IMG/VR virus record: IMGVR_UViG_3300021197_000193
Span: 1-41,833 of that record
DNA from: a virus
Reading direction: 5' to 3' (one strand)
DNA: 41,833 nucleotides
Part shown: one piece after another, positions 6,864 through 14,700 of the stretch
Layout of the letters: each line of letters opens with the position of its first letter
Numbering within the stretch: position 1 is the first letter of the stretch
The notes under the pieces: model-generated
What the model was told of the DNA's origin: nothing
What the model saw: the letters and a program-made list of their open reading frames with translations, nothing else
The model's database searches: none
Program-made: the position numbers and the translations under genes

Positions 6864-7081
6864 AATGTTCCGATGTTCCAATGTTCCGTAAGGGATATGT
6901 CTAGATTTATGAAGTGGTTTTTACGCCCACGACCCCTTCTTACCCCTCCCAATAAAATCTATATATATACTCTTCTAAAAACGGAACAACGGAACATTTG
7001 TTTGTTTTCAAGCACTTAACTGCCATATGCTACGGAACATGGACGGAACATACGGAACATTCGTTTGTTTTCAATGACTTA
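6864..7081. repeat. Opposed 8-bp iteron arrays around an AT-rich core (candidate origin)
   Basis: This is the middle of a 664-bp stretch without genes (6645-7308). Three tandem 8-mers ATGTTCCG/ATGTTCCA/ATGTTCCG run over 6865-6888. The reverse complement CGGAACAT (or -AA) occurs five times at 6982-6989, 6990-6997, 7033-7040, 7044-7051 and 7053-7060. Between the arrays is an AT-rich run with TATATATATA (about 6960-6969). A 25-bp near-repeat (acatt..gtttgttttcaa..actta) lies at 6994-7018 and 7057-7081. Iterons flanking an easily melted core is the layout of many initiator-dependent origins. An autoregulatory site of a DNA-binding protein is the alternative. Confidence 0.6.
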
Positions 7082-7091
7082 GCATTTGCGT

Positions 7092-7265
7092 GACGCGAGG
7101 CGCTGATGGGATACTGGTATCAGATCATTTAGGGAGTTCCCTAAACGTGGGGGGCTATGCGCTAACCCCAACGTCACATAACATTCTATGGCGATGCGTG
7201 GCGCTACTGGGATACTGGTATCAATCTGCGGTGACGCGTAACGCTACTGGGATACTGGTATCAAT
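7092..7265. repeat. Three copies of a 33-bp repeat centred on GATAC-TG-GTATC
   Basis: Copies at 7092-7124, 7193-7225 and 7233-7265 share the pattern GACGCG..GCTACTGGGATACTGGTATCA. Copies 2 and 3 are 40 bp apart; copy 1 is more divergent. Each contains the 12-bp dyad GATACTGGTATC. GGTATCA half-sites also occur at about 6776 near the left promoter. They are probably binding sites for a regulator or replication protein. Confidence 0.7.
7128..7145. promoter_or_regulatory. Palindrome copy 6, inside the repeat region
   Basis: A perfect TTTAGGGA-GT-TCCCTAAA dyad between the first and second 33-bp repeats, with no gene start nearby. The preceding TATCAGATCA is also found in similar form (TATCAGATGTCA) before copy 7, so the two share extended flanks. 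Confidence 0.75.
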
Positions 7266-7270
7266 GGGCA

Positions 7271-7301
7271 TAAAAAAATGGGGAAACCTTTCGGCTTCCC
7301 C
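7271..7301 (-). terminator. Intrinsic terminator of the small leftward unit
   Basis: Reading leftward: GGGGAAGCC, a GAAA tetraloop, GGTTTCCCC, then ATTTTTTTA. It is a 9-bp GC-rich stem (one G-U pair) with a seven-U tract, a textbook rho-independent terminator. It sits just after the stop of the 7309-7539 gene and isolates that unit from the control region. Confidence 0.9.
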
Positions 7302-7308
7302 TGAGATG

Positions 7309-7539
7309 TTACAAGAAGTAGTCTTCCATGTCGTCGTCTTCATAGCCTGCCCACTCTGCCATGAGGCGGACATCGCGGTTATGTTTTGCCTTATCGACTA
7401 TTTTGCCAACAATGCCGCCAACAGGTTGCCATGGGTCTGGCGTGGGTTCAAGATTGGCAAACACGTTGTTTGTCCGCGCCTCATCTAGTGCACGATCAAT
7501 TGTTTTTTGATCGTATGTATATGCTCGAGTTCTAGTCAT
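7309..7539 (-). CDS. Unknown small acidic-tailed protein
   Basis: 76 residues. I chose the ATG at 7539 because TTGGAGGAAACCAA precedes it; the frame stays open 11 codons further upstream. It begins MTRTRAYTYDQKTIDRALDEAR and ends in an acidic tail, YEDDDMEDYFL. It has no membrane segment, cysteine motif or known family. It is the last gene before a strong terminator, in a unit with the 179-residue gene upstream. Its position next to the control region would suit a regulator, but that is only context. Confidence 0.65.
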   Translation of the reverse strand: MTRTRAYTYDQKTIDRALDEARTNNVFANLEPTPDPWQPVGGIVGKIVDKAKHNRDVRLMAEWAGYEDDDMEDYFL

Positions 7540-7561
7540 TTGGTTTCCTCCAAGGTTAATT

Positions 7562-7582
7562 GGGGCAGACAATGCCTGCCCC
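7562..7582 (-). other. Intercistronic hairpin GGGGCAG/CTGCCCC
   Basis: A perfect 7-bp GC-rich stem with a 7-base loop between the stop at 7590 and the ribosome site of the next gene. No U-tract follows in the leftward direction, so partial attenuation or mRNA stabilisation is more likely than full termination. Confidence 0.4.
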
Positions 7583-7589
7583 TGATATG

Positions 7590-8129
7590 TTATCGTTTGA
7601 TTGACAGTGTATCGAATACTGTCAAAACCGCTTTGCGCGTAGGCTTGTAATTTTTGCCTAATTCTGACTCATTCTTTTCAACCCAATTCTTAAGATTGTT
7701 TATGAGCTGGTCGCGCATCTGGATCGACGTTAGCTTGTCGGCCTTTTTGACCTCGGCCTTGCCGTCTGTCACTTGCGTGATCTTGTTTAACTTGCCGCCA
7801 GTATCAGCAAACAGTTTTGGTGCTTGGCGGCGCATCAAGGCGTCTTTAAGATCGGCTATAGTAGAACCAATGTCGGTGCTTTCATGGGCACGCTTCTTAG
7901 TTTTAAGAATGTCACCAAACAATGCTTTTAATTCATCATAACCCTCTTTGGTTGCGGTTGATTTACCGCTTTCAAGGTTATTTTTGGTAGGCGCAACGGC
8001 ATCTGTCCATCGCATATGCTTTGATACGCTGTCGACGTGCGTTTCAAACTTAGTCTCGCCATTTAGCTTGGCATACCAAGCTTCTTTGATTGAGGCCAGA
8101 GCAAGCACATTATTAAGAACATTAGACAT
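7590..8129 (-). CDS. Unknown helical protein, first gene of the small leftward unit
   Basis: 179 residues from ATG 8129, which follows AAGGGATATAAC. A longer open frame to 8189 lacks a ribosome site. It begins MSNVLNNVLALASIKEAWYA. The protein is Lys/Asp/Thr-rich and probably helical, with no cysteine, membrane segment or motif that I recognise. The C-terminus (KPTRKAVLTVFDTLSIKR) is basic. It lies downstream of the inverted repeat at 8200-8215 and is divergent from the packaging genes. That is a classic place for an early regulator or host-takeover gene, but no function can be assigned. Confidence 0.7.
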   Translation of the reverse strand: MSNVLNNVLALASIKEAWYAKLNGETKFETHVDSVSKHMRWTDAVAPTKNNLESGKSTATKEGYDELKALFGDILKTKKRAHESTDIGSTIADLKDALMRRQAPKLFADTGGKLNKITQVTDGKAEVKKADKLTSIQMRDQLINNLKNWVEKNESELGKNYKPTRKAVLTVFDTLSIKR

Positions 8130-8199
8130 GTTATATCCCTTCAAGATATACGGCGCGAAACCCATTGCTTCGCTGTCCCGATAAAACACTTATGCCATG

Positions 8200-8215
8200 G
8201 TGTAACGTGTTACAC
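8200..8215. promoter_or_regulatory. Inverted repeat GTGTAAC-GT-GTTACAC
   Basis: Perfect 7-bp arms around a 2-bp centre. Read leftward, it sits between a weak TTGTGT and CATAAG pair with 17-bp spacing, which could be a poor promoter for the 179-residue gene. An operator is the likeliest reading. Confidence 0.5.
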
Positions 8216-8261
8216 AATAGATAGAACCGCACCGGATGGCACTGGATGTTATCAGATGTCA

Positions 8262-8279
8262 TTTAGGGACTTCCCTAAA
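8262..8279. promoter_or_regulatory. Palindrome copy 7
   Basis: A perfect TTTAGGGA-CT-TCCCTAAA dyad in the divergent region, about 135 bp before the rightward promoter. It is the rightmost copy I found. None occurs in the structural arm. Confidence 0.75.
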
Positions 8280-8413
8280 TAGGCTATAGCGCAGCACCAC
8301 CCCCCTACCACCCCCCGCGCTGTTCTATGGGACTCCACATACACATATACATACTATTACAGACGAATTTATGGCACATTTTTGAAAACCCCCCACCCCT
8401 TTTTCCAAAACCC

Positions 8414-8442
8414 TTGTCAAAAAATTTTTTGTAACCTATTAT
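8414..8442 (+). promoter_or_regulatory. Rightward promoter of the packaging/head operon
   Basis: TTGTCA (8414-8419), a 17-bp spacer that is an A/T run, then TATTAT (8437-8442). Each hexamer has five of six consensus bases. The predicted transcript starts near 8449, about 25 bp before the small terminase start at 8474. It would be read by host sigma70 polymerase. Confidence 0.7.
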
Positions 8443-8473
8443 TACGTTATCGGTTAACAACCTGCGACGTATT

Positions 8474-9070
8474 ATGACACTGAATGTCACCCCAGAGCTA
8501 GGGATACCCCTAGAAGATGAGGTAAACCAAATACCTCTACCGGAGCGTGCAGCCGCACTGGACAAAACCGTTGACGAATTAGAAAAATACGGTGCGGACC
8601 TTGAACCTACCGAGGCAGACAAAGAAGTTGCAGCTACATTAGCCACCGCATATGCCCAAGACCCTGATAAAACGTCTAAAAAAGTTACCCACAAGCGCGC
8701 CGCGGTGCTAACACCTGCATCTGTGCGCCTGACACAGGGTATTATAGAAGAATTTAACCATTCTGTAGTGGAATCATCGAAGCAATTACGTAATCTGGTG
8801 ACTAACAAACTGGTCATCGAGTCCGAAAACCCTGATCCAAGGGTACGTATGCGTGCATTGGAGCTTCTAGGTAAGATATCCGACGTAGGGTTGTTCACTG
8901 AGAAGTCTGAAGTGACGATCACACACCAAACAACTGACGACATTAAAGAAAAACTACGTGGTAAACTTGCAAAACTTGTAAATCCACCGCCAGAAATAGA
9001 AGACGCTACTGTTATTGAAGAGCAAATGCTTGATACCGACGAAGAATTTGGGTTCGACGACGATGACTGA
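8474..9070 (+). CDS. Probable terminase small subunit
   Basis: 198 residues directly before the large terminase. Small terminases recognise phage DNA and load the ATPase motor. Here the identity comes mainly from position, size and charge. The N-terminus is acidic. The middle has 'LTQGIIEEFNHSVVESSKQLRNLVTNKLVIESENPDPRVRMRALELLGKISDVGLF', reminiscent of small terminase-like proteins of marine phages, and the C-terminal tail is very acidic (DTDEEFGFDDDD). No clear helix-turn-helix is seen. There is no good ribosome site before ATG 8474. Its end overlaps the large terminase start. Confidence 0.7.
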   Translation: MTLNVTPELGIPLEDEVNQIPLPERAAALDKTVDELEKYGADLEPTEADKEVAATLATAYAQDPDKTSKKVTHKRAAVLTPASVRLTQGIIEEFNHSVVESSKQLRNLVTNKLVIESENPDPRVRMRALELLGKISDVGLFTEKSEVTITHQTTDDIKEKLRGKLAKLVNPPPEIEDATVIEEQMLDTDEEFGFDDDD

Positions 9071-10613
9071 AGCGTTAGACTTCGACGAGGCCGATATTGA
9101 GGCTATGTTGGCTAATTTAGACGCGTTTAGTCCAGAAGAAGTAGCAGAAATTGATCGTATGGTAGATGAATTGCATAATCGTGCGGTAAATTCATCTGCG
9201 TATGACGACCTAATAGAGTTTTGTAAGCTGATGATGCCTGATTTTATTGTGGGCAAACACCATCGTATATTGGCTAACATGTTAATGGGTATTGAACGTG
9301 GGGAGAAAGACCGTGTTTGCGTAAATATACCCCCTAGACACGGTAAGTCTCAGCTTGTTTCTATATTCTACCCAGCGTGGTTTTTAGGTAGAAATCCGGG
9401 CAAAAAAGTTATGATGGTATCTCATACCACGGACTTAGCGGTGGATTTTGGACGTAAAGTGCGTAACTTGATCGCTACAGATCAATATCGTTCTATATTT
9501 CCTACAGTCCAACTGGCACAGGATAGTAAGTCAGCAGGACGTTGGAATACAAATGTAGGGGGCGAGTATTATGCGTGTGGTATTGGGTCTGCTCTTGCTG
9601 GTCGGGGCGCTGACCTCCTGCTCGTTGACGATCCCCATTCTGAACAAGACGTCATCAACGGGAACTTCGACGTGTTTGAAAAAGCCTACGAATGGTTCAC
9701 GTTCGGTGCCCGTACTCGTCTTATGCCGGGAGGTCGGGTAGCGATTATTCAAACGCGTTGGCACATGGATGATCTTACAGGGCGTGTTGTACGGGATATG
9801 ACCCAGAACGAACGTTCTGACCAGTATGAGGTTGTAGAATTTCCTGCAATATTGGAGGTTATGAATAAGAAAACAAAGAAAGAGGTACAGAAACCGCTGT
9901 GGCCTGAGTTCTTTGACCTTAATGCGTTACTGCGTACCAAGGCGTCTATGCCTACGTTCCAGTGGAACGCCCAGTATCAGCAACAACCTACCGCGGAAGA
10001 AGCCGCCATCGTCAAGCGAGAATGGTGGCAGGAATGGACTTCCGAGCGGCCTCCTACCTGTGAATATGTTATCATGTCGTTGGATGCCGCAGCCGAGAAA
10101 CATAACCGCGCAGACTATACAGCGCTTACTACATGGGGTGTTTTCTTGAACGAAGATACCTCTGCGTACAATATTATATTGTTAAATAGCATAAAACAGC
10201 GTATGGAGTTTCCAGAGCTTAAGCAGCTTGCCATGGACGAATACATGGACTGGGAACCGGATTCGTTCATAGTGGAGAAGAAAAGTTCTGGGGTGGCCCT
10301 GTATCAAGAGATGCGGCGTATGGGGTTGCCTATATCAGAGTACACCCCACACAGGGGATCAGGGGACAAGACAGCACGTCTTAACTCTGTAGCAGACATA
10401 ATTGCATCCGAGCTTGTGTGGGTGCCGCAGACACGATGGGCAGAAGAAGTTGTCGAAGAGATTGCAGGATTCCCGTTTATGAGTAATGATGACCTTGTAG
10501 ATTCGACAGTAATGGCCTTAATGCGTTTCAGGCAAGGTGGGTTTATAAGACTGCCCACCGACGAACCAGAAGAGCAACGGTACTGGAAGCGGCGTAGTGG
10601 CGGATATTATTAA
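9063..10613 (+). CDS. terL: Terminase large subunit
   Basis: 516 residues from ATG 9063, which overlaps the small terminase stop by 8 bp; a TTG 16 codons earlier is less likely. The ATPase part has Walker A PPRHGKS (90-96) and Walker B LLLVDD (185-190), with HTTDLAVDFG and QTRWHMDDLTG typical of the family. The nuclease part has acidic residues in SLDAAA (D341) and RADYTALT (D351), E405 in FIVEKKSSG, and DDLVDS (476-481). All expected RNase H-fold positions appear intact. It cuts and pumps DNA into the prohead through the portal. Confidence 0.95.
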   Translation: MTEALDFDEADIEAMLANLDAFSPEEVAEIDRMVDELHNRAVNSSAYDDLIEFCKLMMPDFIVGKHHRILANMLMGIERGEKDRVCVNIPPRHGKSQLVSIFYPAWFLGRNPGKKVMMVSHTTDLAVDFGRKVRNLIATDQYRSIFPTVQLAQDSKSAGRWNTNVGGEYYACGIGSALAGRGADLLLVDDPHSEQDVINGNFDVFEKAYEWFTFGARTRLMPGGRVAIIQTRWHMDDLTGRVVRDMTQNERSDQYEVVEFPAILEVMNKKTKKEVQKPLWPEFFDLNALLRTKASMPTFQWNAQYQQQPTAEEAAIVKREWWQEWTSERPPTCEYVIMSLDAAAEKHNRADYTALTTWGVFLNEDTSAYNIILLNSIKQRMEFPELKQLAMDEYMDWEPDSFIVEKKSSGVALYQEMRRMGLPISEYTPHRGSGDKTARLNSVADIIASELVWVPQTRWAEEVVEEIAGFPFMSNDDLVDSTVMALMRFRQGGFIRLPTDEPEEQRYWKRRSGGYY

Positions 10614-10623
10614 GAGGTAAGTT

Positions 10624-13101
10624 ATGGCTATCGAAAAAGGATTATATTCTGCCCCGCTTGGGTTGGACGACAGTATCTCCGACATGGAAGAAATGGAAGT
10701 GCCCGATCTGGAGATTGAAATTGTAGACCCAGAGGCTGTAACCCTATCCGATGGGGGTATGGAGATAACCTTAATTCCCGGCACCGAAGCAGATTTTACC
10801 GAGTTTGGTATGAATTTGGCAGAAGTGTTGGACGAAAGCCACCTTAACGAGCTGTCAGACGAGCTTATGGGCCAAGTGCAATCAGATACGGACAGCCGCA
10901 AAGACTGGGCGGACACGTTTGTTAAAGGTCTGGACGTACTGGGGTTTAAATATGAAGAACGTACTGACCCTTGGGAAGGAGCTTGTGGCGTTTATTCTAC
11001 GGTACTTGCTGAAGCGGCTATTAGATTCCAAGCCGAAACTATGTCTGAGACTTTTCCCGCCGCGGGGCCAGTAAAGACTAAAATCCTTGGCGAAGAGACT
11101 AAAGACAAAGAAGAAGCCGCCGCACGGGTCAAAGCGGATATGAACTACGAGCTTACCGAGCGTATGGTGGAGTATAGGCCCGAGCACGAACGTATGCTGT
11201 ATAGCCTTGGGTTAGCGGGTTCGGCGTTTAAGAAGGTGTATTTTGACCCTAATCTGGGCAGACAAGCCGCTATTTATATATCCGCAGAAGACGTGATTGT
11301 ACCCTATGGGGCGTCTAACATAGAGTCCGCGGAACGTGTTACGCACATTATGCGTAAAACAAAGAATGATCTGAAGAAACTACAGGCCGCTGGGTTCTAC
11401 CGTGATGTGGAGCTAGGTGACCCTGAAGCGTTTCATACTGACATAGAAGAGAAAAAAGCTGAAGAAGGCGGGTATTCGTTAAGCAACGATGACCGCTATG
11501 CTGTGTATGAAATCCATGCTGACCTTCTTATTGAAGGTGTCGATGACGACGATGATATTGCTCGACCATACGTTGTCACTATTGAGCGTGGAAGCGGCGA
11601 AGTGCTGGCGATCCGTAGAAACTACGAGGAGGGAGACCCATTAACCCTCAAACGCCAGCACTTCGTCCACTACGTATATGTACCGGGATTCGGGTTCTAC
11701 GGACTCGGCCTCATACATATTATCGGTGGTTACGCTAAAGCAGGGACTTCCTTGATACGTCAGCTTGTTGACGCTGGTACGCTCTCCAACCTCCCGGGAG
11801 GGTTAAAGTCCCGTGGACTACGTATCAAGGGAGACGATACACCGATTGAACCGGGTGAGTTTAAAGACGTAGACGTACCGTCTGGTAGCATCCGTGACAA
11901 TATTATGCCGTTACCGTACAAAGAGCCTAGCCAGACTCTTCTCGCCCTGTTGAACCAGATTACGACTGAAGGTCGTAGATTGGGCGCGATTAGCGATATG
12001 GATATCTCAGATATGTCCGCTAACGCTCCAGTGGGTACTACACTGGCACTACTAGAACGTACGTTGAAGCCTATGGCCGCAGTACAGGCGCGTGTACACT
12101 ACGCTATGAAGCAGGAATTTAAGCTGCTGAAGGCTATTATGGCGGAATATGCGCCCGCAGAGTACGCGTACGAGCCGCTGAGAGGCGAAGTGACCGCCAA
12201 GCAGGCTGACTACATGATGGTTGATGTGATCCCTGTAAGCGATCCTAACAACTCTACGATGGCACAACGCGTAGTACAGTACCAAACTGTACTGCAGATG
12301 TCCGAAAAAGCCCCACAGATATACGACCTGCCGCAACTACACAGGCAGATGATAGAAGTATTGGGGGTTAAAAACGCGGATAAACTGGTCCCTACAAAAG
12401 ACGATGCGAAGCCTACAGACCCAATAAGCGAGAATATGGACGCGTTGATTGGCAAACCGATGAAAGCGTTCATCTATCAGGATCACGAAGCGCATATTGC
12501 GACCCACGTATCGTTCATGCAAGACCCTATGATGGCCCAGATGATCGGGCAGAACCCACAGGCAAAACAGATTATGGCGTCTCTGCAGGCGCATATTGCC
12601 GAACACCTTGGTTTCTCTTACCGCAAAAAGATCGAAGAGAAGCTAGGCGCGCCGCTACCTGCACCGAACGAAGAACTACCAGAAGATATGGAAGTACAAC
12701 TGTCCCGTCTAGTCGCAGATGCAGGCAAGCAGCTTACACAAGCAAACCAACAACAGGCAGCGCAGCAGAAAGCGCAGCAACAACAGCAAGACCCAATCAT
12801 CCAAATGAAGCAGGCAGAACTGCAGATCAAACAGGCAGAGCAGCAGCGTAAAGCCGCGAACGACCAAGCGGATGCCCAGATCAAGCAAGCAGAAGTACAG
12901 CTTAAACAACAAAAAATGATGATTGATGCGAAGATTGCGTCTGAACAGATCAATGTAGATAAGGCCGAGTTGGCTATAGACGCGAAACGGCAAGGCGTAA
13001 AAGATGCCACAGCTAAACGTGTAGAAGACAACAAGATCGACTTGGAGCTGGCCAAATTAGTCCAGTCGGCTAAAAATGTACAACCTAAAAAGGAGAGTTA
13101 A
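10624..13101 (+). CDS. Portal protein (long P22-type)
   Basis: 825 residues, near the upper size range for P22-type portals (P22 itself has 725). The acidic N-terminus is followed by the core motif region TDPWEGACGVYSTVLAEAA (about residues 115-135), which is common in portals of marine podoviruses. The C-terminal 140 residues are glutamine- and alanine-rich (QQQAAQQKAQQQQQ, repeated KQAE units) and predicted to form a long coiled coil, like the P22 portal barrel that senses packaged DNA. It forms the dodecameric ring at the packaging vertex. It lies 10 bp after the terminase gene. Confidence 0.9.
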   Translation: MAIEKGLYSAPLGLDDSISDMEEMEVPDLEIEIVDPEAVTLSDGGMEITLIPGTEADFTEFGMNLAEVLDESHLNELSDELMGQVQSDTDSRKDWADTFVKGLDVLGFKYEERTDPWEGACGVYSTVLAEAAIRFQAETMSETFPAAGPVKTKILGEETKDKEEAAARVKADMNYELTERMVEYRPEHERMLYSLGLAGSAFKKVYFDPNLGRQAAIYISAEDVIVPYGASNIESAERVTHIMRKTKNDLKKLQAAGFYRDVELGDPEAFHTDIEEKKAEEGGYSLSNDDRYAVYEIHADLLIEGVDDDDDIARPYVVTIERGSGEVLAIRRNYEEGDPLTLKRQHFVHYVYVPGFGFYGLGLIHIIGGYAKAGTSLIRQLVDAGTLSNLPGGLKSRGLRIKGDDTPIEPGEFKDVDVPSGSIRDNIMPLPYKEPSQTLLALLNQITTEGRRLGAISDMDISDMSANAPVGTTLALLERTLKPMAAVQARVHYAMKQEFKLLKAIMAEYAPAEYAYEPLRGEVTAKQADYMMVDVIPVSDPNNSTMAQRVVQYQTVLQMSEKAPQIYDLPQLHRQMIEVLGVKNADKLVPTKDDAKPTDPISENMDALIGKPMKAFIYQDHEAHIATHVSFMQDPMMAQMIGQNPQAKQIMASLQAHIAEHLGFSYRKKIEEKLGAPLPAPNEELPEDMEVQLSRLVADAGKQLTQANQQQAAQQKAQQQQQDPIIQMKQAELQIKQAEQQRKAANDQADAQIKQAEVQLKQQKMMIDAKIASEQINVDKAELAIDAKRQGVKDATAKRVEDNKIDLELAKLVQSAKNVQPKKES

Positions 13102-13107
13102 CGCCTC

Positions 13108-13305
13108 ATGGCTAAAACCGTCTTTGACGTGCTGAAAGATAGAATCAACGACGATATATCGTCTGCACAGAGTTTCCTAGCTGCGGGTTCGCCCAAAGAA
13201 TACGCAAGTTACAGGGAAGTTGTTGGCTTAATTCGGGGTCTCGAAGCCAGCAAATCGTATGTAGAAGACCTCTCGCGTAATTATATGGAAGACGATAATG
13301 ACTGA
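13108..13305 (+). CDS. Small head-operon protein
   Basis: 65 residues, helical and acidic at the C-terminus (YMEDDND), with VGLIRGLEASKSYVEDLSRNY in the middle. Small proteins of this style commonly sit between portal and scaffold genes in marine podoviruses; none has a firm function that I can name. Start: ATG about 12 bp after GGAG. Its stop overlaps the next start (ATGACTGA), so it is coupled to the co-chaperonin gene. Confidence 0.7.
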   Translation: MAKTVFDVLKDRINDDISSAQSFLAAGSPKEYASYREVVGLIRGLEASKSYVEDLSRNYMEDDND

Positions 13306-13672
13306 AGCAGCAGTTAAGATCAGCGAAGCTGAATTTGAACTACAATTACCAAAACCTGTGGGATATCGTGTGTTAATCGCGCTACCCCAGCCAGAAGAAA
13401 CTATTGCGGGTACGTCTATTATTAAGACAGATACCGCAAAAACGCAGGATCATATTATGTCTATCATTGGGTTAGTGGTAGATATAGGCGATCAAGCGTA
13501 TAATGACGAGGAACGTTTTCCTACGGGACCGTGGTGTCAGGTAGGCGATTACGTCATGTTTCGCATGAACTCGGGTACGCGCTTCACTATTGAAGGCGTT
13601 GAATATCGGCTTATGAACGACGATTCTATTGAAGCCGTTGTAGCTGATCCATCAGGCATACAAAGGGCGTAA
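13298..13672 (+). CDS. GroES-like co-chaperonin
   Basis: 124 residues against about 97 for GroES. The Cpn10 pattern is clear. GYRVLIALP corresponds to GroES 'HDRVIVK'. It is followed by a flexible loop (TSIIKTDTAKTQDH), then IGLVVDIGDQAY, which matches 'GEVLAVGNG'. VGDYVMF matches VGDIVIF, and EYRLMNDDSIEAVV matches the C-terminal strand. T4 gp31 is the known precedent for a phage co-chaperonin that helps host GroEL fold a capsid protein. Placement between portal and scaffold, before the capsid gene, suggests the same job. The roof-loop region is longer than in GroES. Confidence 0.85.
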   Translation: MTEAAVKISEAEFELQLPKPVGYRVLIALPQPEETIAGTSIIKTDTAKTQDHIMSIIGLVVDIGDQAYNDEERFPTGPWCQVGDYVMFRMNSGTRFTIEGVEYRLMNDDSIEAVVADPSGIQRA

Positions 13673-13674
13673 TC

Positions 13675-14700
13675 ATGGCTTTTCAAAAAGTAGAATTTGA
13701 GTTTCCAGATGAAACTGATGAAGCGATTGCCATCGAAGATACTGGAGCTGTTGAAATTGATGTTACAGGTAAAAAAACTGCTGAAGACTTTGCGGATGAA
13801 TCCAGACCTGAAGCTGAAGCTGAAAGTGAAGTGGATACTACAGACAACGACGTGGAAGTTGAAGTGGTTGACGATACGCCGAAAGCTGACAGGAACCGCA
13901 AGGCTTCGGAACCTCCAACAGATGTTACCGACGAAGAATTGGAAGACTATTCGGACAAAGTTCGCAAGCGCATCCAGCACTTCAGCAAAGGTTACCACGA
14001 CGAACGCAGGGCAAAAGAAGAAGCCTTACGTCAAAGCCAAGAGCTGGAGCGCGTCACTAAGCAGCTTATGGACGAGAACCAGAAGTTAAAGGGCAGTGTC
14101 TCTAAGAATCAAGCGGCTTTACTTGAGCAAGCCAAAAAGAATGCCGCGATTGAAGCAGAAACCGCAAAAACAGCCTATAAAGCAGCGTATGAGTCCGGGG
14201 ACTCAGATGCGGTGCTCGCAGCGCAAGAAAGTTTAACATCTGCTAAGTTAAAGGCTGATAGGCTAGCAAACTTTAAATTACCTGCTTTACAGGCTACCGA
14301 AACTCCTGTACAACCAGAACCAGAACCCGCTCCGGCAGTACAAGTCGATGAACGGGCCGCAAACTGGCAGCAAGCCAATTCGTGGTTCGGCAACGACGAT
14401 GAAATGACAAGTTTAGCGCTGGGGCTGCATAATAAACTTGTCAAACAGGGCGTAAGCCCGCAAAGTGATGAATACTACGAGACTATAGATTCTCGTATGC
14501 GTCAGGTCTTCCCAGATAACTTTGAGGAGGCTGAACCACAGCGAAAGAAGACTTCAGTGGTCGCCCCCGCTACGCGGAGCACTGCACCTAAAAAGGTGAA
14601 ACTGTCCAAAACTCAAGTTCAAATCGCTAAACGGTTGGGGTTAACGCCGCAACAATACGCCAAACAGGTTGCAATAGATATGAGGAAACAAGATGGCTGA
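13675..14700 (+). CDS. Probable scaffolding protein
   Basis: 341 residues between portal and major capsid, where scaffold genes lie. The N-terminal 80 residues are strongly acidic (EAEAESEVDTTDNDVEVEVVDD). Residues about 95-195 form a charged coiled coil (ERRAKEEALRQSQELERVTKQL). Proline/glutamate-rich linkers and a basic C-terminus (KKVKLSKTQVQIAKRLGL) follow, the usual capsid-binding end. No protease motif is seen. Its last bases overlap the next start (ATGGCTGA). Confidence 0.8.
   Translation: MAFQKVEFEFPDETDEAIAIEDTGAVEIDVTGKKTAEDFADESRPEAEAESEVDTTDNDVEVEVVDDTPKADRNRKASEPPTDVTDEELEDYSDKVRKRIQHFSKGYHDERRAKEEALRQSQELERVTKQLMDENQKLKGSVSKNQAALLEQAKKNAAIEAETAKTAYKAAYESGDSDAVLAAQESLTSAKLKADRLANFKLPALQATETPVQPEPEPAPAVQVDERAANWQQANSWFGNDDEMTSLALGLHNKLVKQGVSPQSDEYYETIDSRMRQVFPDNFEEAEPQRKKTSVVAPATRSTAPKKVKLSKTQVQIAKRLGLTPQQYAKQVAIDMRKQDG

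Larger units (their letters stand above)
8130..8473. other. Divergent intergenic control region
   Basis: 344 bp between the leftward 179-residue gene and the rightward terminase genes. It holds the inverted repeat 8200-8215, palindrome copy 7, a polypyrimidine/CACC-rich stretch (8295-8320) and the rightward promoter. No coding potential is evident, apart from a ribosome-site-less extension of the left gene to 8189. Confidence 0.7.

Noticed and set aside
7092-7265. Possible CRISPR-like array
   Set aside because: Only three repeats at unequal distances (101 and 40 bp), with a dyad in each and no cas genes; regulatory or replication sites are a better explanation.
7090-7488. Rightward open frame of 132 codons across the control region
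   Set aside because: It runs through the 33-bp repeats, a palindrome copy and the terminator, and then antisense to the 7309-7539 gene. The three repeat copies make its translated protein look periodic without being coding. It has no ribosome site.
8305-8943. Leftward open frame of 212 codons opposite the small terminase
   Set aside because: Antisense to a well-placed packaging gene and to the rightward promoter; serine-rich, low-complexity translation typical of a shadow frame.
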